Of a DNA stretch of 10,411 nucleotides, positions 1 to 6,990 are shown piece after piece (position 1 is the first letter of the stretch; the number at the start of each line of letters is the position of its first letter). This stretch comes from Actinomycetota bacterium. Its GTDB lineage: Bacteria > Actinomycetota > Actinomycetes > Nanopelagicales > Nanopelagicaceae. The stretch spans positions 1-10,411 of the forward strand of contig WLCU01000025.1 in the NCBI GenBank assembly GCA_009705165.1, given 5' to 3'. The translations under genes were made by a program, and so were the position numbers. The notes beneath the pieces were generated by a model that worked only from the letters and a program-made list of their open reading frames with translations, did not search any database and had not been told where the DNA came from.

Positions 1-663
1 CCTCATGGTGTTGTCCTAGATGGAATCTTTGGGTTGCTCAATAACGTTGCCTGGACTTCATTTGGCCCATGTGCAGTTGATGGCTTCGAAGCTACTCGTG
101 CTCGGCTTCAGGCAAAGTATGGGCATGTTTCCGTTTATTCTGTCGATAAGTTTCCACGAATGGTTGATTACGTAATTCCAAGTGGAGTGCGCATTGCAGA
201 TGCTGATCGAGTTCGCCTTGGCGCACATTTAGCATCAGGCACCACCGTCATGCATGAAGGTTTTGTTAACTTCAATGCAGGCACGCTGGGAACATCAATG
301 GTCGAAGGACGTATTTCAGCTGGCGTAATAGTTGGCGATGGATCAGATATTGGTGGTGGTGCTTCAATTATGGGCACACTAAGTGGCGGCGGTAAAGAAG
401 TTATTTCAATTGGAGAAAAATCTTTACTCGGCGCTAACTCCGGTTGTGGAATTTCTCTAGGTGATAATTGCGTGATTGAAGCTGGAACTTATGTAACTGC
501 GGCATCTAAAGTCAGATTGCCTGATGGTGAAATCGTTAAAGCTGCGCAGCTTTCTGGCGCAGATAACCTATTGTTTCGCCGAAATTCTCTAGACGGGGCG
601 CTTGAAGCAATTAATCGCACTGGTACTTGGGGCGGGCTAAATTCAATTTTGCACGCTAACTAA
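1..663 (+). CDS. dapD: Tetrahydrodipicolinate N-succinyltransferase, 5' end cut by window
   Basis: Catalyses succinyl transfer from succinyl-CoA to tetrahydrodipicolinate in the succinylase branch of the meso-diaminopimelate/lysine pathway, feeding peptidoglycan synthesis in the cytoplasm. The frame is open from base 1 and gives 220 visible residues. The actinobacterial family has about 317, so roughly 95 N-terminal residues lie outside. The visible part matches my memory of mycobacterial DapD almost motif for motif: [81 protein letters not shown] and the terminal HAN. The hexapeptide-repeat (left-handed beta helix) pattern is evident in the middle. A TTG at 34 is not the start, because homology continues upstream to the window edge. 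The 3' end overlaps the opposing spoIID-like gene by 21 bp. Confidence 0.96.
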   Translation, partial: PHGVVLDGIFGLLNNVAWTSFGPCAVDGFEATRARLQAKYGHVSVYSVDKFPRMVDYVIPSGVRIADADRVRLGAHLASGTTVMHEGFVNFNAGTLGTSMVEGRISAGVIVGDGSDIGGGASIMGTLSGGGKEVISIGEKSLLGANSGCGISLGDNCVIEAGTYVTAASKVRLPDGEIVKAAQLSGADNLLFRRNSLDGALEAINRTGTWGGLNSILHAN

Positions 664-1878
664 ATCAAACCAAGCTGATGGAATCTTTGTTCTACTTCTA
701 AATACTTCTCCGCGCAAGACCGCTTGAATTCCGCTACTAGATGTTGCTCGAATCTGTGCAACCGTGCCACTTTCATTTCTACTTAAGATTTCTAAAGTTA
801 CAACATCAGGAAGTAAAAAAGCTGTGGCTACAACATTTTGTGGAACTTCTCGTGACCATGAAACAAACCGTGGATTTAGTGCTAAATCTAATGATCCTGG
901 GTCATCAACAATTTGCGTATATGCCTTATTGCTACCCCAAGCATTTACAGCTGACTCTGTTTTGCCACCTGTTGATGAGGAGAAATATGCAGTTATCGGT
1001 AACCCCGCTTGTGTAAGCGTTAATCCAGCTGTCCTAGTAACGGTTTCTTTCCAAACAGCTCCGTACTTCTTCTCAATTTCTTTGGCATATCCAATAAAAC
1101 TTTGATCAGAAATTCCACCATAGAGTTCGCAATCGCAGGCTTTCTTATAGATTCCAGCCTTACTTAACGCATAAGAACGAGATGCGATTGCTTGCGCTTC
1201 AAGGGCAGCAACTGGCCAATATGAAGGCATCTCACTAACTCCCCATAAATATTCATCGGCTAATCGCACAGTGTTAGTGACTTCTAGCCGGTAACCAGAA
1301 ACGGCCTTGACGGTTCTGACTTGGATTTGCCCGTAACGAAATTTTTGCGTTGTGCCTGAGTGAGTAACAGAAACAATTGCATCTGGACCGGCAAGATTTC
1401 GGGTTCCGCTCCACCTGAGAGTAAATATTTTATTAAGGTGAGTTATTGGCTCGGCTTTTCCGTTAGCGGTCTTGATTAATACTGAAGATCCAAGAATTGA
1501 AAGACTAATTGAAGTGCCATGACTAACTGGGTAAACATCTGTTTTATCCGAAATATCACCTGAATAAACCGAAATCAAACTATCTTTTGTCGCACTGGAT
1601 ATTTTTGCAGATGAAAGTAAGTGACCAATGTTTATTCGAACTAACTTTGAATCGTCAACACTTTCAATCTGAATATCCTTAAAGTAATACTGCAAAATCT
1701 CAATTGAAGTCTTTCCGTTTAGCGCCATTGAACGTGCGCCCATTTGGCTCAAGCCCACTCCGTGACCATAACCCGAACCTTGAATACTGAAAGTAGCTGG
1801 TGCATCAACGGCATGTGCCTCAGGAATTAGCGTGGTTAAAATTACTAAAAGAACTGAAAAAAACTTAGACATCCTCAT
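643..1878 (-). CDS. Secreted SpoIID/LytB-domain protein
   Basis: A 411-residue exported protein. An N-terminal signal peptide (hydrophobic core about residues 6-18) ends in an AHA-VDA signal-peptidase I site near residue 23. The mature N-terminus carries [15 protein letters not shown] (34-48), a motif that many SpoIID proteins have at the C-terminal side. The core domain (about 205-320) has YLWGVSEMP with Glu216 at the position of the essential glutamate of Spo[21 protein letters not shown], a CDC pair at 248-250, and [12 protein letters not shown]. Family knowledge: Bacillus SpoIID is a lytic transglycosylase and LytB an amidase enhancer, both acting on peptidoglycan. This organism shows no sporulation genes here, so a vegetative wall-remodelling role is inferred. 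It is the last gene of a leftward operon, its start overlapping the ABC ATPase stop by 14 bp. An alternative ATG two codons in (1872) is possible. The only Shine-Dalgarno-like AGGAAAG lies about 13 nt upstream. Confidence 0.88.
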   Translation of the reverse strand: MRMSKFFSVLLVILTTLIPEAHAVDAPATFSIQGSGYGHGVGLSQMGARSMALNGKTSIEILQYYFKDIQIESVDDSKLVRINIGHLLSSAKISSATKDSLISVYSGDISDKTDVYPVSHGTSISLSILGSSVLIKTANGKAEPITHLNKIFTLRWSGTRNLAGPDAIVSVTHSGTTQKFRYGQIQVRTVKAVSGYRLEVTNTVRLADEYLWGVSEMPSYWPVAALEAQAIASRSYALSKAGIYKKACDCELYGGISDQSFIGYAKEIEKKYGAVWKETVTRTAGLTLTQAGLPITAYFSSSTGGKTESAVNAWGSNKAYTQIVDDPGSLDLALNPRFVSWSREVPQNVVATAFLLPDVVTLEILSRNESGTVAQIRATSSSGIQAVLRGEVFRSRTKIPSAWFDLVSVQN

Positions 1879-2668
1879 CGATGGCTGCGCTCTTTCCTAC
1901 CTGCAAAAACTCTTGATACGCATCGATAGTTTTGTTTGGTTCACCACGCTGAATGAGCTTGCCCTTATGTAGCCACGCTACATCGTTGCAAACATCGCGA
2001 AGTGTGGCCATGGCATGGCTAACTAAAATCAAGGCACGATCATCACTACGTAGTTCTTTAATACGGTTGAGTGACTTCTCTTTAAATTTGGCATCACCTG
2101 TACTTAGTGCTTCATCAACAATCAAAATATCTGGGCGCACAGTTGCCGCAACAGAAAATGCCAAACGCGCGAACATTCCCGAAGAATATGTTCGCATCGG
2201 TGCGTCAATAGCATCTTCTAATTCAGAGAAATCGGCGATTTCTTCAAAGTGACTGTCGATTTCATCGCGTGACATACCTGCAGCTAAACCACCTAAATAA
2301 ACGTTGTCCCGCCCAGACATTGATGGATTAAAGCCAACACCAAGTGCTAACAATGTACTTACGCTTCCGTACACCTCTACGCGACCTTGTGTTGGTGGCA
2401 AAATTCCGGCAATTACACGCATGAGTGATGATTTACCAGCGCCATTTGTTCCGATTACACCTAGAACCTGTCCGTATTCAACATCAAGATTTACTTGATC
2501 AAGTGCGCGAATAACTCGAGTTTGTTTTGAACCACGACCTAAAGCTTTAGCACGAGCCTTTAATGTTGGTCTGCGATCAATTGCAGTTGTGTATGTAAGA
2601 CCAAGGTTTCGTACAGAAACTGCAATCTCATTGGTCTTGTGTGTATTAGAGGCGGACAGCAAATTCAC
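1865..2668 (-). CDS. Wzt/TagH-type polysaccharide ABC exporter, ATP-binding subunit
   Basis: ATPase of an ABC-2 exporter that moves lipid-linked surface glycans across the cytoplasmic membrane, partnering the permease encoded just upstream. In its 267 residues one sees Walker A GTNGAGKSS (73-81), the YSSGM signature (161-165), Walker B ILIVDEA (181-187), a D-loop STGD (189-192) and the switch His218 in LVSHAM. The N-terminus up to about residue 57 has the extra leader (YTTAIDRRPTLKARAKAL) typical of TagH/Wzt/RfbE-like ATPases. The protein ends about 50 residues after the H-loop, so it lacks the carbohydrate-binding C-terminal domain of Escherichia coli O9a-type Wzt. The GTG start at 2668 gives a 23 bp overlap with the permease. 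An AAGGGAG lies only 1 nt before that GTG but 7 nt before an in-frame TTG at codon 3 (2662), so the real start may be the TTG. Confidence 0.93.
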   Translation of the reverse strand: MNLLSASNTHKTNEIAVSVRNLGLTYTTAIDRRPTLKARAKALGRGSKQTRVIRALDQVNLDVEYGQVLGVIGTNGAGKSSLMRVIAGILPPTQGRVEVYGSVSTLLALGVGFNPSMSGRDNVYLGGLAAGMSRDEIDSHFEEIADFSELEDAIDAPMRTYSSGMFARLAFSVAATVRPDILIVDEALSTGDAKFKEKSLNRIKELRSDDRALILVSHAMATLRDVCNDVAWLHKGKLIQRGEPNKTIDAYQEFLQVGKSAAIDEDV

Positions 2669-3473
2669 GCTCCCTTGAAAGGAAAAAATAAGTTCCGATA
2701 ATAAAGATACCTACTGCCCAAGCCAGGGAAATTAATAAGTTCGACATAAGGGGAACCTGGCCATGGACAAGTGCGCGTGACCAACTATCTAATAGCGGAA
2801 ACAGTGGGTTAAATAGTTCAATTGTTTTTAGCTTAGGCTTTAGATCGACTGCTTCATAAAGAATTGGAGAAAGATAGAGAAGGGTGCGCGTTAAGTACGG
2901 CAAGAAACTTGCGATATCTCTGAAATAAACATTTACACAAGAAATCGCTATTGCTAACCCAAGGGCTAACAAAATTGCAATGAGCAGAACTGGGATTGCC
3001 CACAACATTTCTACATCAAAAGGTAGACCTAGGATTGTGCGCATAACTAAGAAAACTGCCATGGTGGGTAAAAATTTAAATATGGCAATAACTACTGCAG
3101 AAAGTGGCAACATAATCCGAGGAAAAGCTGTATTTAGGATTAAACGTTGACCTGCGGTAACAGATTTCACGCCGCCCGTTAATGAATTCGCAACTAGGTA
3201 AAATAGAAAAAGTGCCGCAGTTAGATGTGCATATCTAGTTTTATCCGAAGAGCCGCTAATAATGATGATCAGGAAAAAATAGACGCCAGATAAAAGCAAG
3301 GGATTAAGAACTAGCCACATTTGGCCAAAGACTGAATCAAAATGCTGTTCGCGCAGTTCAGAACGTGAATATTCAGCGACAAATGTGCGGCGCGACCAGA
3401 GAGATTTCCAATAACGACCTAATGGCGGCAGGCCAGCACGAAATGGCTCGTATACCTGCAGCGGGTTGCTCAC
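2646..3473 (-). CDS. Wzm/TagG-type polysaccharide ABC exporter, permease subunit
   Basis: Integral membrane channel subunit of the surface-glycan exporter whose ATPase follows. The 275 residues fit the ABC-2 permease family. A cytoplasmic amphipathic N-terminus (LWSRRTFVAEYSRSELREQHFDSVFGQMW, split here as LWSRRTFVAEYSRSELR then EQHFDSVFGQMW) is followed by about six hydrophobic spans, near residues 52-72, 82-105, 118-148, 156-182, 190-207 and 243-265. The conserved NPLFPLLDSWSRAL (222-235) lies before the last span and is characteristic of Wzm/TagG/RfbD permeases. The GTG start overlaps the stop of the glycosyltransferase gene by 4 bp (GTGA), a standard translational-coupling arrangement. 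No convincing ribosome binding site precedes it, which fits coupling. The TAA stop lies inside the ATPase gene. Confidence 0.93.
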   Translation of the reverse strand: MSNPLQVYEPFRAGLPPLGRYWKSLWSRRTFVAEYSRSELREQHFDSVFGQMWLVLNPLLLSGVYFFLIIIISGSSDKTRYAHLTAALFLFYLVANSLTGGVKSVTAGQRLILNTAFPRIMLPLSAVVIAIFKFLPTMAVFLVMRTILGLPFDVEMLWAIPVLLIAILLALGLAIAISCVNVYFRDIASFLPYLTRTLLYLSPILYEAVDLKPKLKTIELFNPLFPLLDSWSRALVHGQVPLMSNLLISLAWAVGIFIIGTYFFLSREREFAVRL

Positions 3474-4480
3474 GGTCGTAAGGCTACCTTAGCCGCCAAT
3501 GACTTTGGTGATGTTAGAAAGCCAGTGCCCCATGTCATATGCATAGTAAGCAAAATAAGTGGCAGAGAGACAAACTCTGCAAGTGATTTGCCAATACGTG
3601 CCGACGCAATCAAAATGAAAAGCGCATAAACGAGTGCAGGAATAAAAAAGAATGAGGAAATGAGAGTTCCTAGAATTAAGGAAATCGCGACGCCAAGAAC
3701 CGTAATTGGTGGAGCTAAATATCTGTAATTAATTGTTCCTTCATGTCTGCGCGATACAACTCGGCGCCAACGCCCATATTCAAAATACTGCTTGGCCAGA
3801 GACTTCACGGTTCCACGAGGTCGGTAAGTCACAATTAAACGAGGGTCGAAATAAATAACTCCGCCAGCAGCTCTTAGGCGAAAATTTAACTCCCAATCTT
3901 GCGCACGTGTAAATCTCTCATCAAAGGATCCCGCGGCAATTAACGCTTCTTTTCTAAAAGCCCCGAGGTACACGGTGTCTACTGCCCCTGCATGCCCACC
4001 TGTATGAAAACGAGAAGCTCCAACTCCTAGCGGGCTACGCATTGCACGCGCAACAGATTTTTCAAAAATGCTGTGACCTTCGGCAGCCATCATGCCGCCA
4101 ACGTTTACAGCTCCGCTTTGATTTAGAATCTCAAAGACAAGTGAAAGATAATTATTGGGAATCTTTGAGTGCCCATCTACCCGAACAATTATTGAGTACT
4201 TTGATGCAGCAATTGCTAAATTCAATCCAGCTGCAGTTCGCCCCGAAGGATTTGAAATCACGACAACTCTGGAATCTTTAACGGCGAGCGCAGCTGCAAT
4301 TTTTTCAGTGCCATCATGTGAGGGTCCAACTGCCAGGATTACTTCAAATAATCCTGTGAAATCCTGCGCAAGAATCGCATTCACAGCCTCTTCTAAATAT
4401 TTAGCTTCGTTGAGAACTGGCAGGATTACGGAGATTTCCCGCTTCGGTGAGCCATATAACTCAATTGCTGATGTCGTCAT
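3470..4480 (-). CDS. Membrane-anchored family 2 glycosyltransferase (ExoA-like)
   Basis: Transfers a sugar from a nucleotide-sugar donor, probably onto a lipid-linked glycan at the inner face of the membrane. The GT-A fold is visible from residue 16: ISVILPVLNE (16-25), ILAVGPSHDGT (48-58), IVRVDGHSK (98-106, Asp102 as part of the metal-binding motif, here D-G-H rather than D-x-D), GGHAGAVDTVYLG (161-173), and QDWELNFR (194-201), the acceptor-side ED-like motif. The C-terminus holds hydrophobic segments at about 258-292 and 303-322. This order resembles the succinoglycan ExoA group of GT2. It is first in a leftward operon with the ABC exporter, so its product is probably what the exporter moves, or part of it. 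The ATG at 4480 is preceded by GAGGGGG (4482-4488). Donor and linkage cannot be read from sequence. Confidence 0.88.
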   Translation of the reverse strand: MTTSAIELYGSPKREISVILPVLNEAKYLEEAVNAILAQDFTGLFEVILAVGPSHDGTEKIAAALAVKDSRVVVISNPSGRTAAGLNLAIAASKYSIIVRVDGHSKIPNNYLSLVFEILNQSGAVNVGGMMAAEGHSIFEKSVARAMRSPLGVGASRFHTGGHAGAVDTVYLGAFRKEALIAAGSFDERFTRAQDWELNFRLRAAGGVIYFDPRLIVTYRPRGTVKSLAKQYFEYGRWRRVVSRRHEGTINYRYLAPPITVLGVAISLILGTLISSFFFIPALVYALFILIASARIGKSLAEFVSLPLILLTMHMTWGTGFLTSPKSLAAKVALRP

Positions 4481-4489
4481 AACCCCCTC

Positions 4490-4495
4490 ACCGTA
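4490..4495 (-). promoter_or_regulatory. Candidate -10 element for the glycosyltransferase/exporter operon
   Basis: On the minus strand TACGGT matches the actinobacterial TANNNT -10 consensus and lies 9 nt before the glycosyltransferase ATG. Transcription would begin 2-3 nt before the start codon. The same hexamer serves as the proposed birA -10. No -35 hexamer is recognisable. If the GAGGGGG (4482-4488) between hexamer and ATG acts as a ribosome binding site, the true promoter must lie further upstream, inside the LCP gene. Confidence 0.35.
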
Positions 4496-4504
4496 TCGTC
4501 CAAG

Positions 4505-4510
4505 TAGTCT
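4505..4510 (+). promoter_or_regulatory. Candidate -10 element, leaderless LCP transcript
   Basis: TAGTCT matches TANNNT and is followed by 6 nt (4511-4516) and then the GTG start at 4517. Transcription would therefore begin at, or one base from, the start codon. No Shine-Dalgarno sequence is present upstream of the GTG, which agrees with a leaderless mRNA. No -35 hexamer is evident. The whole divergent gap is 36 bp, so this promoter and the opposing one must overlap on the DNA. Confidence 0.45.
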
Positions 4511-4516
4511 TACCCG

Positions 4517-5638
4517 GTGAGAGCGACGCGACCTATACGGATTATTACCTCACTTTCCCTTGCCGTAATCGCTTTGTCTGCATTTTCATGGCTAGGTCTG
4601 GGTCAAGTTAGTAGCGCACTTAACCGCGTGGATGTATTTGGCTCACTTAAAAAACGTCCTGACAAGCCATCGACTGCGCTTAATTACTTACTCGTTGGAT
4701 CTGATACTCGAGAAGGTTTAACTAAAGAGCAATCCAGATTATTGCGTGTAGGAACAACACAAACCGCAGCTGGTGCGCGTTCAGACACGATGTTATTGGT
4801 CCACATAAGTAAGGCCCGTGACAAAGCAACGATTATTTCAATTCCGCGAGATTCCCTTGTCACAATTCCTGAACATGTGTCATCGTTGAATAAGAAAACT
4901 ATTGTTCCAGCTGCCCTTGGAAAGATTAACGCCGCCTTCGCTTGGGGTGGAGCTCCTTTATTGATTCAGACAATTGAACAAGAAACTAATGTAAAAATTG
5001 ATCACTACATTGAAATTGGTTTTGCTGGTTTTGCCGGAATGGTCGATGCTCTAGGTGGTATTGATGTTTGTACTAAAAAAGATATTGATGACCCAAAGAG
5101 CCACTTGGTTTTAAGCGCAGGCATACATACGTTGAGCGGAATAGAAGCGCTTAAATATGTTCGAACTCGTGACTTTGATGGCATGGGCGATTTAGGGCGT
5201 ATGCAACGTCAACAACAGTTTATGAGTGCAGTGCTGCGCAAAGTGACAAGCACCGGAGTTTTGCTTAATCCAATTAAATTACTTAATTTCTTCAATGCTG
5301 CAATTGCAACAGTTCAAACTGATTCCCAACTCAATCGCAACGATTTAATCACTTTGGCTAAACAGCTAAAGAATTTGTCGCCAACAAAAGTTCGAACGCT
5401 GACTATTCCCCTAGGAAATTCAAATGCCCGAGTCGATGGTCTTGGATCGGTAGTAACGTGGGATTCGGAGTTAGCCCCAGATTTATTTAATCGAATTCGC
5501 CAAGATTTACCTCTAGTTGATTTAGTCACCCCCTCACCCTCGGCATCATCTTCGGCATCTCCATCAGCATCTCCGACCATTATTGATAAGTTCAAGACTC
5601 GCACCGCTGATGAAAATCCATGCGGAGCGCTGAAGTAA
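4517..5638 (+). CDS. LCP (LytR-CpsA-Psr) family cell-wall glycopolymer ligase
   Basis: LCP enzymes transfer undecaprenyl-phosphate-linked glycopolymers onto peptidoglycan (or arabinogalactan onto it in mycobacteria) on the outer membrane face. The 373 residues have one N-terminal anchor (about 8-32) and then the LCP core. Visible motifs are LLVGSDTR (58-65), ARSDTMLLV (87-95), IPRDS (109-113), KINAAFAWGG (136-145), GGIDVC (180-185), LKYVRTRDF (212-220) and DLGRMQRQQQF (225-235). The arginines and aspartates that bind the pyrophosphate and metal in known LCP structures are retained. The domain is followed by a small conserved extension and a Ser/Pro/Ala linker (about 338-353), ending in ENPCGALK. 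Cys185 and Cys368 are the only cysteines. The GTG start is chosen from the leaderless promoter geometry and the good anchor helix. The divergent neighbour is a glycan-export operon, and ugd follows after 10 bp. Confidence 0.93.
   Translation: MRATRPIRIITSLSLAVIALSAFSWLGLGQVSSALNRVDVFGSLKKRPDKPSTALNYLLVGSDTREGLTKEQSRLLRVGTTQTAAGARSDTMLLVHISKARDKATIISIPRDSLVTIPEHVSSLNKKTIVPAALGKINAAFAWGGAPLLIQTIEQETNVKIDHYIEIGFAGFAGMVDALGGIDVCTKKDIDDPKSHLVLSAGIHTLSGIEALKYVRTRDFDGMGDLGRMQRQQQFMSAVLRKVTSTGVLLNPIKLLNFFNAAIATVQTDSQLNRNDLITLAKQLKNLSPTKVRTLTIPLGNSNARVDGLGSVVTWDSELAPDLFNRIRQDLPLVDLVTPSPSASSSASPSASPTIIDKFKTRTADENPCGALK
5528..5578 (+). repeat. Low-complexity Ser/Pro/Ala-coding tract in the LCP gene
   Basis: Degenerate short repeats built from TCGGCATC/TCAGCATCT units encode TPSPSASSSASPSASPT. 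This is a flexible, wall-spanning type of linker at the C-terminus of the extracytoplasmic protein. The units are imperfect and few, so slippage-driven variation is possible but not shown. Confidence 0.6.
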
Positions 5639-5641
5639 ACT
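5636..5641 (+). promoter_or_regulatory. Candidate -10 element, leaderless ugd transcript
   Basis: TAAACT matches TANNNT and sits exactly 7 nt before the ugd ATG at 5649. The hexamer contains the TAA stop codon of the LCP gene. The intervening CTCGCCC has no Shine-Dalgarno match, so if ugd is translated efficiently a leaderless start is the simplest explanation. Read-through from the LCP promoter is also likely. No -35 hexamer is visible. Confidence 0.42.
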
Positions 5642-5648
5642 CTCGCCC

Positions 5649-6959
5649 ATGACTTTGACTCTCTCGGTAGTTGGCTGTGGTTACTTAGGTGCAACCCATG
5701 CAGCTTGTATGTCTTCGCTAGGTTTTACTGTTATTGGCGTTGATACAGATCCAAATAAAGTCGAAATGCTGCAAAATGGCGAGCTACCGTTTTATGAACC
5801 AGGTCTAGACACTTTGCTAGCCCAAGAGATGAAAACAGGTCGCCTCTCATTTACGACAGATTTTTCAGCAGTAAAAGATGCTGATGTTCACTTTGTCTGT
5901 GTGGGCACTCCCCAAAGCAAAGATGGATTAGCTGCCGATCTGACTTATGTTCGATCTGCAGTTGAAGCGATTGCTCCCTATTTAAAAGATGGTTCACTTG
6001 TAGTTGGAAAATCAACTGTTCCAGTAGGTACAGCGCAATCTCTGCGCGAGCAGCTAGCTAAAAATGCACCGCAAGCAGATTTAGCTTGGAACCCAGAATT
6101 CTTACGTGAAGGTTTTGCAGTTGAAGATACTTTGACACCTAACCGTTTAGTTGTCGGAGTAGCTAATGATCGTGCCGAAGTAATCTTGAAAGAAGTGTAT
6201 GAGTCAATAATTGCACTTGGAACTCCTTGGATTCGTGCTGATCTACCAACTGCAGAACTAGTTAAAGTTGCTGCCAACTCATTTCTTGCCACGAAGATTT
6301 CTTTTATCAATGCAATGGCTGAAGTTTGCGAAGCTGCAGGCGGTGATGTCACAGTACTTGCACAAGCTATTGGTTATGACCCACGTATTGGAAATAAATT
6401 CTTACAAGCAGGAATTGGTTTTGGTGGTGGGTGTTTGCCCAAGGATATTCGAGCATTTATGGCTCGCGCCGAAGAACTGGGCGCAAAGCAAGCACTTGAA
6501 TTCTTGCGTGAAATCGATGCAATTAACTTACGTGCCCGCCAACGTGTCATTGATGTTGTTCGCAGCGAACTATCCGAGGATTTAACCCAGTACAAAATCG
6601 CAGTGCTTGGCGCAACGTTTAAGCCAGATAGTGATGATGTTCGTGACTCCCCCGCACTTGATATCGCTGCCCAGTTACAGGCAGCTGGTGCAACAGTTGT
6701 TGTTCATGACCCCAAGGGAATCGAACCAGCACGCAAGCGTTTTCCAAATCTTGAATACGCACAAGTTATTACGGACGCAGTAAAAGGCGCTGATTTATTG
6801 CTGCATTTAACTGAATGGAAGGAATATCGCGCAATCGATCCTTCAGCAATTTCGGCGCTAGTTAAGAACAAAATTATTATTGATGGAAGAAACATGTTAG
6901 ACCGCGAACTTTGGCGTAAATCTGGTTGGAAATTCCACGCGCTAGGACGCACAGATTAA
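5649..6959 (+). CDS. ugd: UDP-glucose 6-dehydrogenase
   Basis: Oxidises UDP-glucose to UDP-glucuronate with two NAD+, giving the precursor for uronic-acid-containing surface polysaccharides and UDP-pentoses. The 436 residues match the usual length and domain order. An N-terminal Rossmann domain has GCGYLG (9-14) and VDTDPNKV (31-38). Then come FVCVGTPQ (82-89), STVPVGT (122-128), NPEFLREG (148-155), a helical linker with AELVKVAANSF (202-212, Lys206 and Asn210), and the catalytic GFGGGCLPKD (257-266) with Cys262. The C-terminal domain has FKPDSDDVRDSPA (324-336) and IDGRN (411-415, Arg414). The UDP-ManNAc dehydrogenases are the main alternative, but the GFGGGCLPKD context favours UDP-glucose. 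Placement beside an LCP ligase and a glycan exporter suggests that glucuronate, or a sugar derived from it, enters that polymer. Confidence 0.94.
   Translation: MTLTLSVVGCGYLGATHAACMSSLGFTVIGVDTDPNKVEMLQNGELPFYEPGLDTLLAQEMKTGRLSFTTDFSAVKDADVHFVCVGTPQSKDGLAADLTYVRSAVEAIAPYLKDGSLVVGKSTVPVGTAQSLREQLAKNAPQADLAWNPEFLREGFAVEDTLTPNRLVVGVANDRAEVILKEVYESIIALGTPWIRADLPTAELVKVAANSFLATKISFINAMAEVCEAAGGDVTVLAQAIGYDPRIGNKFLQAGIGFGGGCLPKDIRAFMARAEELGAKQALEFLREIDAINLRARQRVIDVVRSELSEDLTQYKIAVLGATFKPDSDDVRDSPALDIAAQLQAAGATVVVHDPKGIEPARKRFPNLEYAQVITDAVKGADLLLHLTEWKEYRAIDPSAISALVKNKIIIDGRNMLDRELWRKSGWKFHALGRTD
6944..6947 (+). promoter_or_regulatory. Possible Shine-Dalgarno site for an ATT start of the CoA-binding protein
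   Basis: AGGA lies 7 nt upstream of an ATT codon at 6955. That ATT is in frame with the CoA-binding protein and overlaps the ugd TAA stop (ATTAA). This is the only well-placed ribosome-binding-like motif near this gene, whereas the ATG at 6991 has none. It could be a chance match inside the ugd coding sequence. Confidence 0.3.
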
Positions 6960-6990
6960 CGAACAAGCAACAATTGATTTAGTCCTTGCA

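Noticed and set aside
34..36. TTG at 34 as the dapD start
   Set aside because: The same frame is open to base 1 and the upstream residues ([11 protein letters not shown]) resemble the DapD family, so the gene is cut by the window edge.
741..1105. Rightward open frames of 91 and 113 codons inside the spoIID-like gene
   Set aside because: Both are antisense to a protein with clear family motifs and signal peptide, and neither shows any domain or initiation signal.
643..1878. Reading the SpoIID-domain gene as evidence of sporulation
   Set aside because: No other sporulation gene is visible, and SpoIID/LytB domains are widespread in non-sporulating bacteria, including actinobacteria.
4155..4520. 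Rightward open frame of 121 codons antisense to the glycosyltransferase gene
   Set aside because: It mirrors a strongly supported gene and has no recognisable domain or ribosome binding site. Its composition is that of a reverse-complement shadow.
5528..5578. Ser/Pro-coding repeats as a phase-variation tract
   Set aside because: The units are imperfect and mixed in length, and no homopolymer or perfect tandem run is present, so slippage switching is not supported.
5314..5694. Leftward open frame of 126 codons across the end of the LCP gene and start of ugd
   Set aside because: It is antisense to two well-supported genes. Its Asp/Glu-rich stretch is simply the complement of the Ser/Pro tract.
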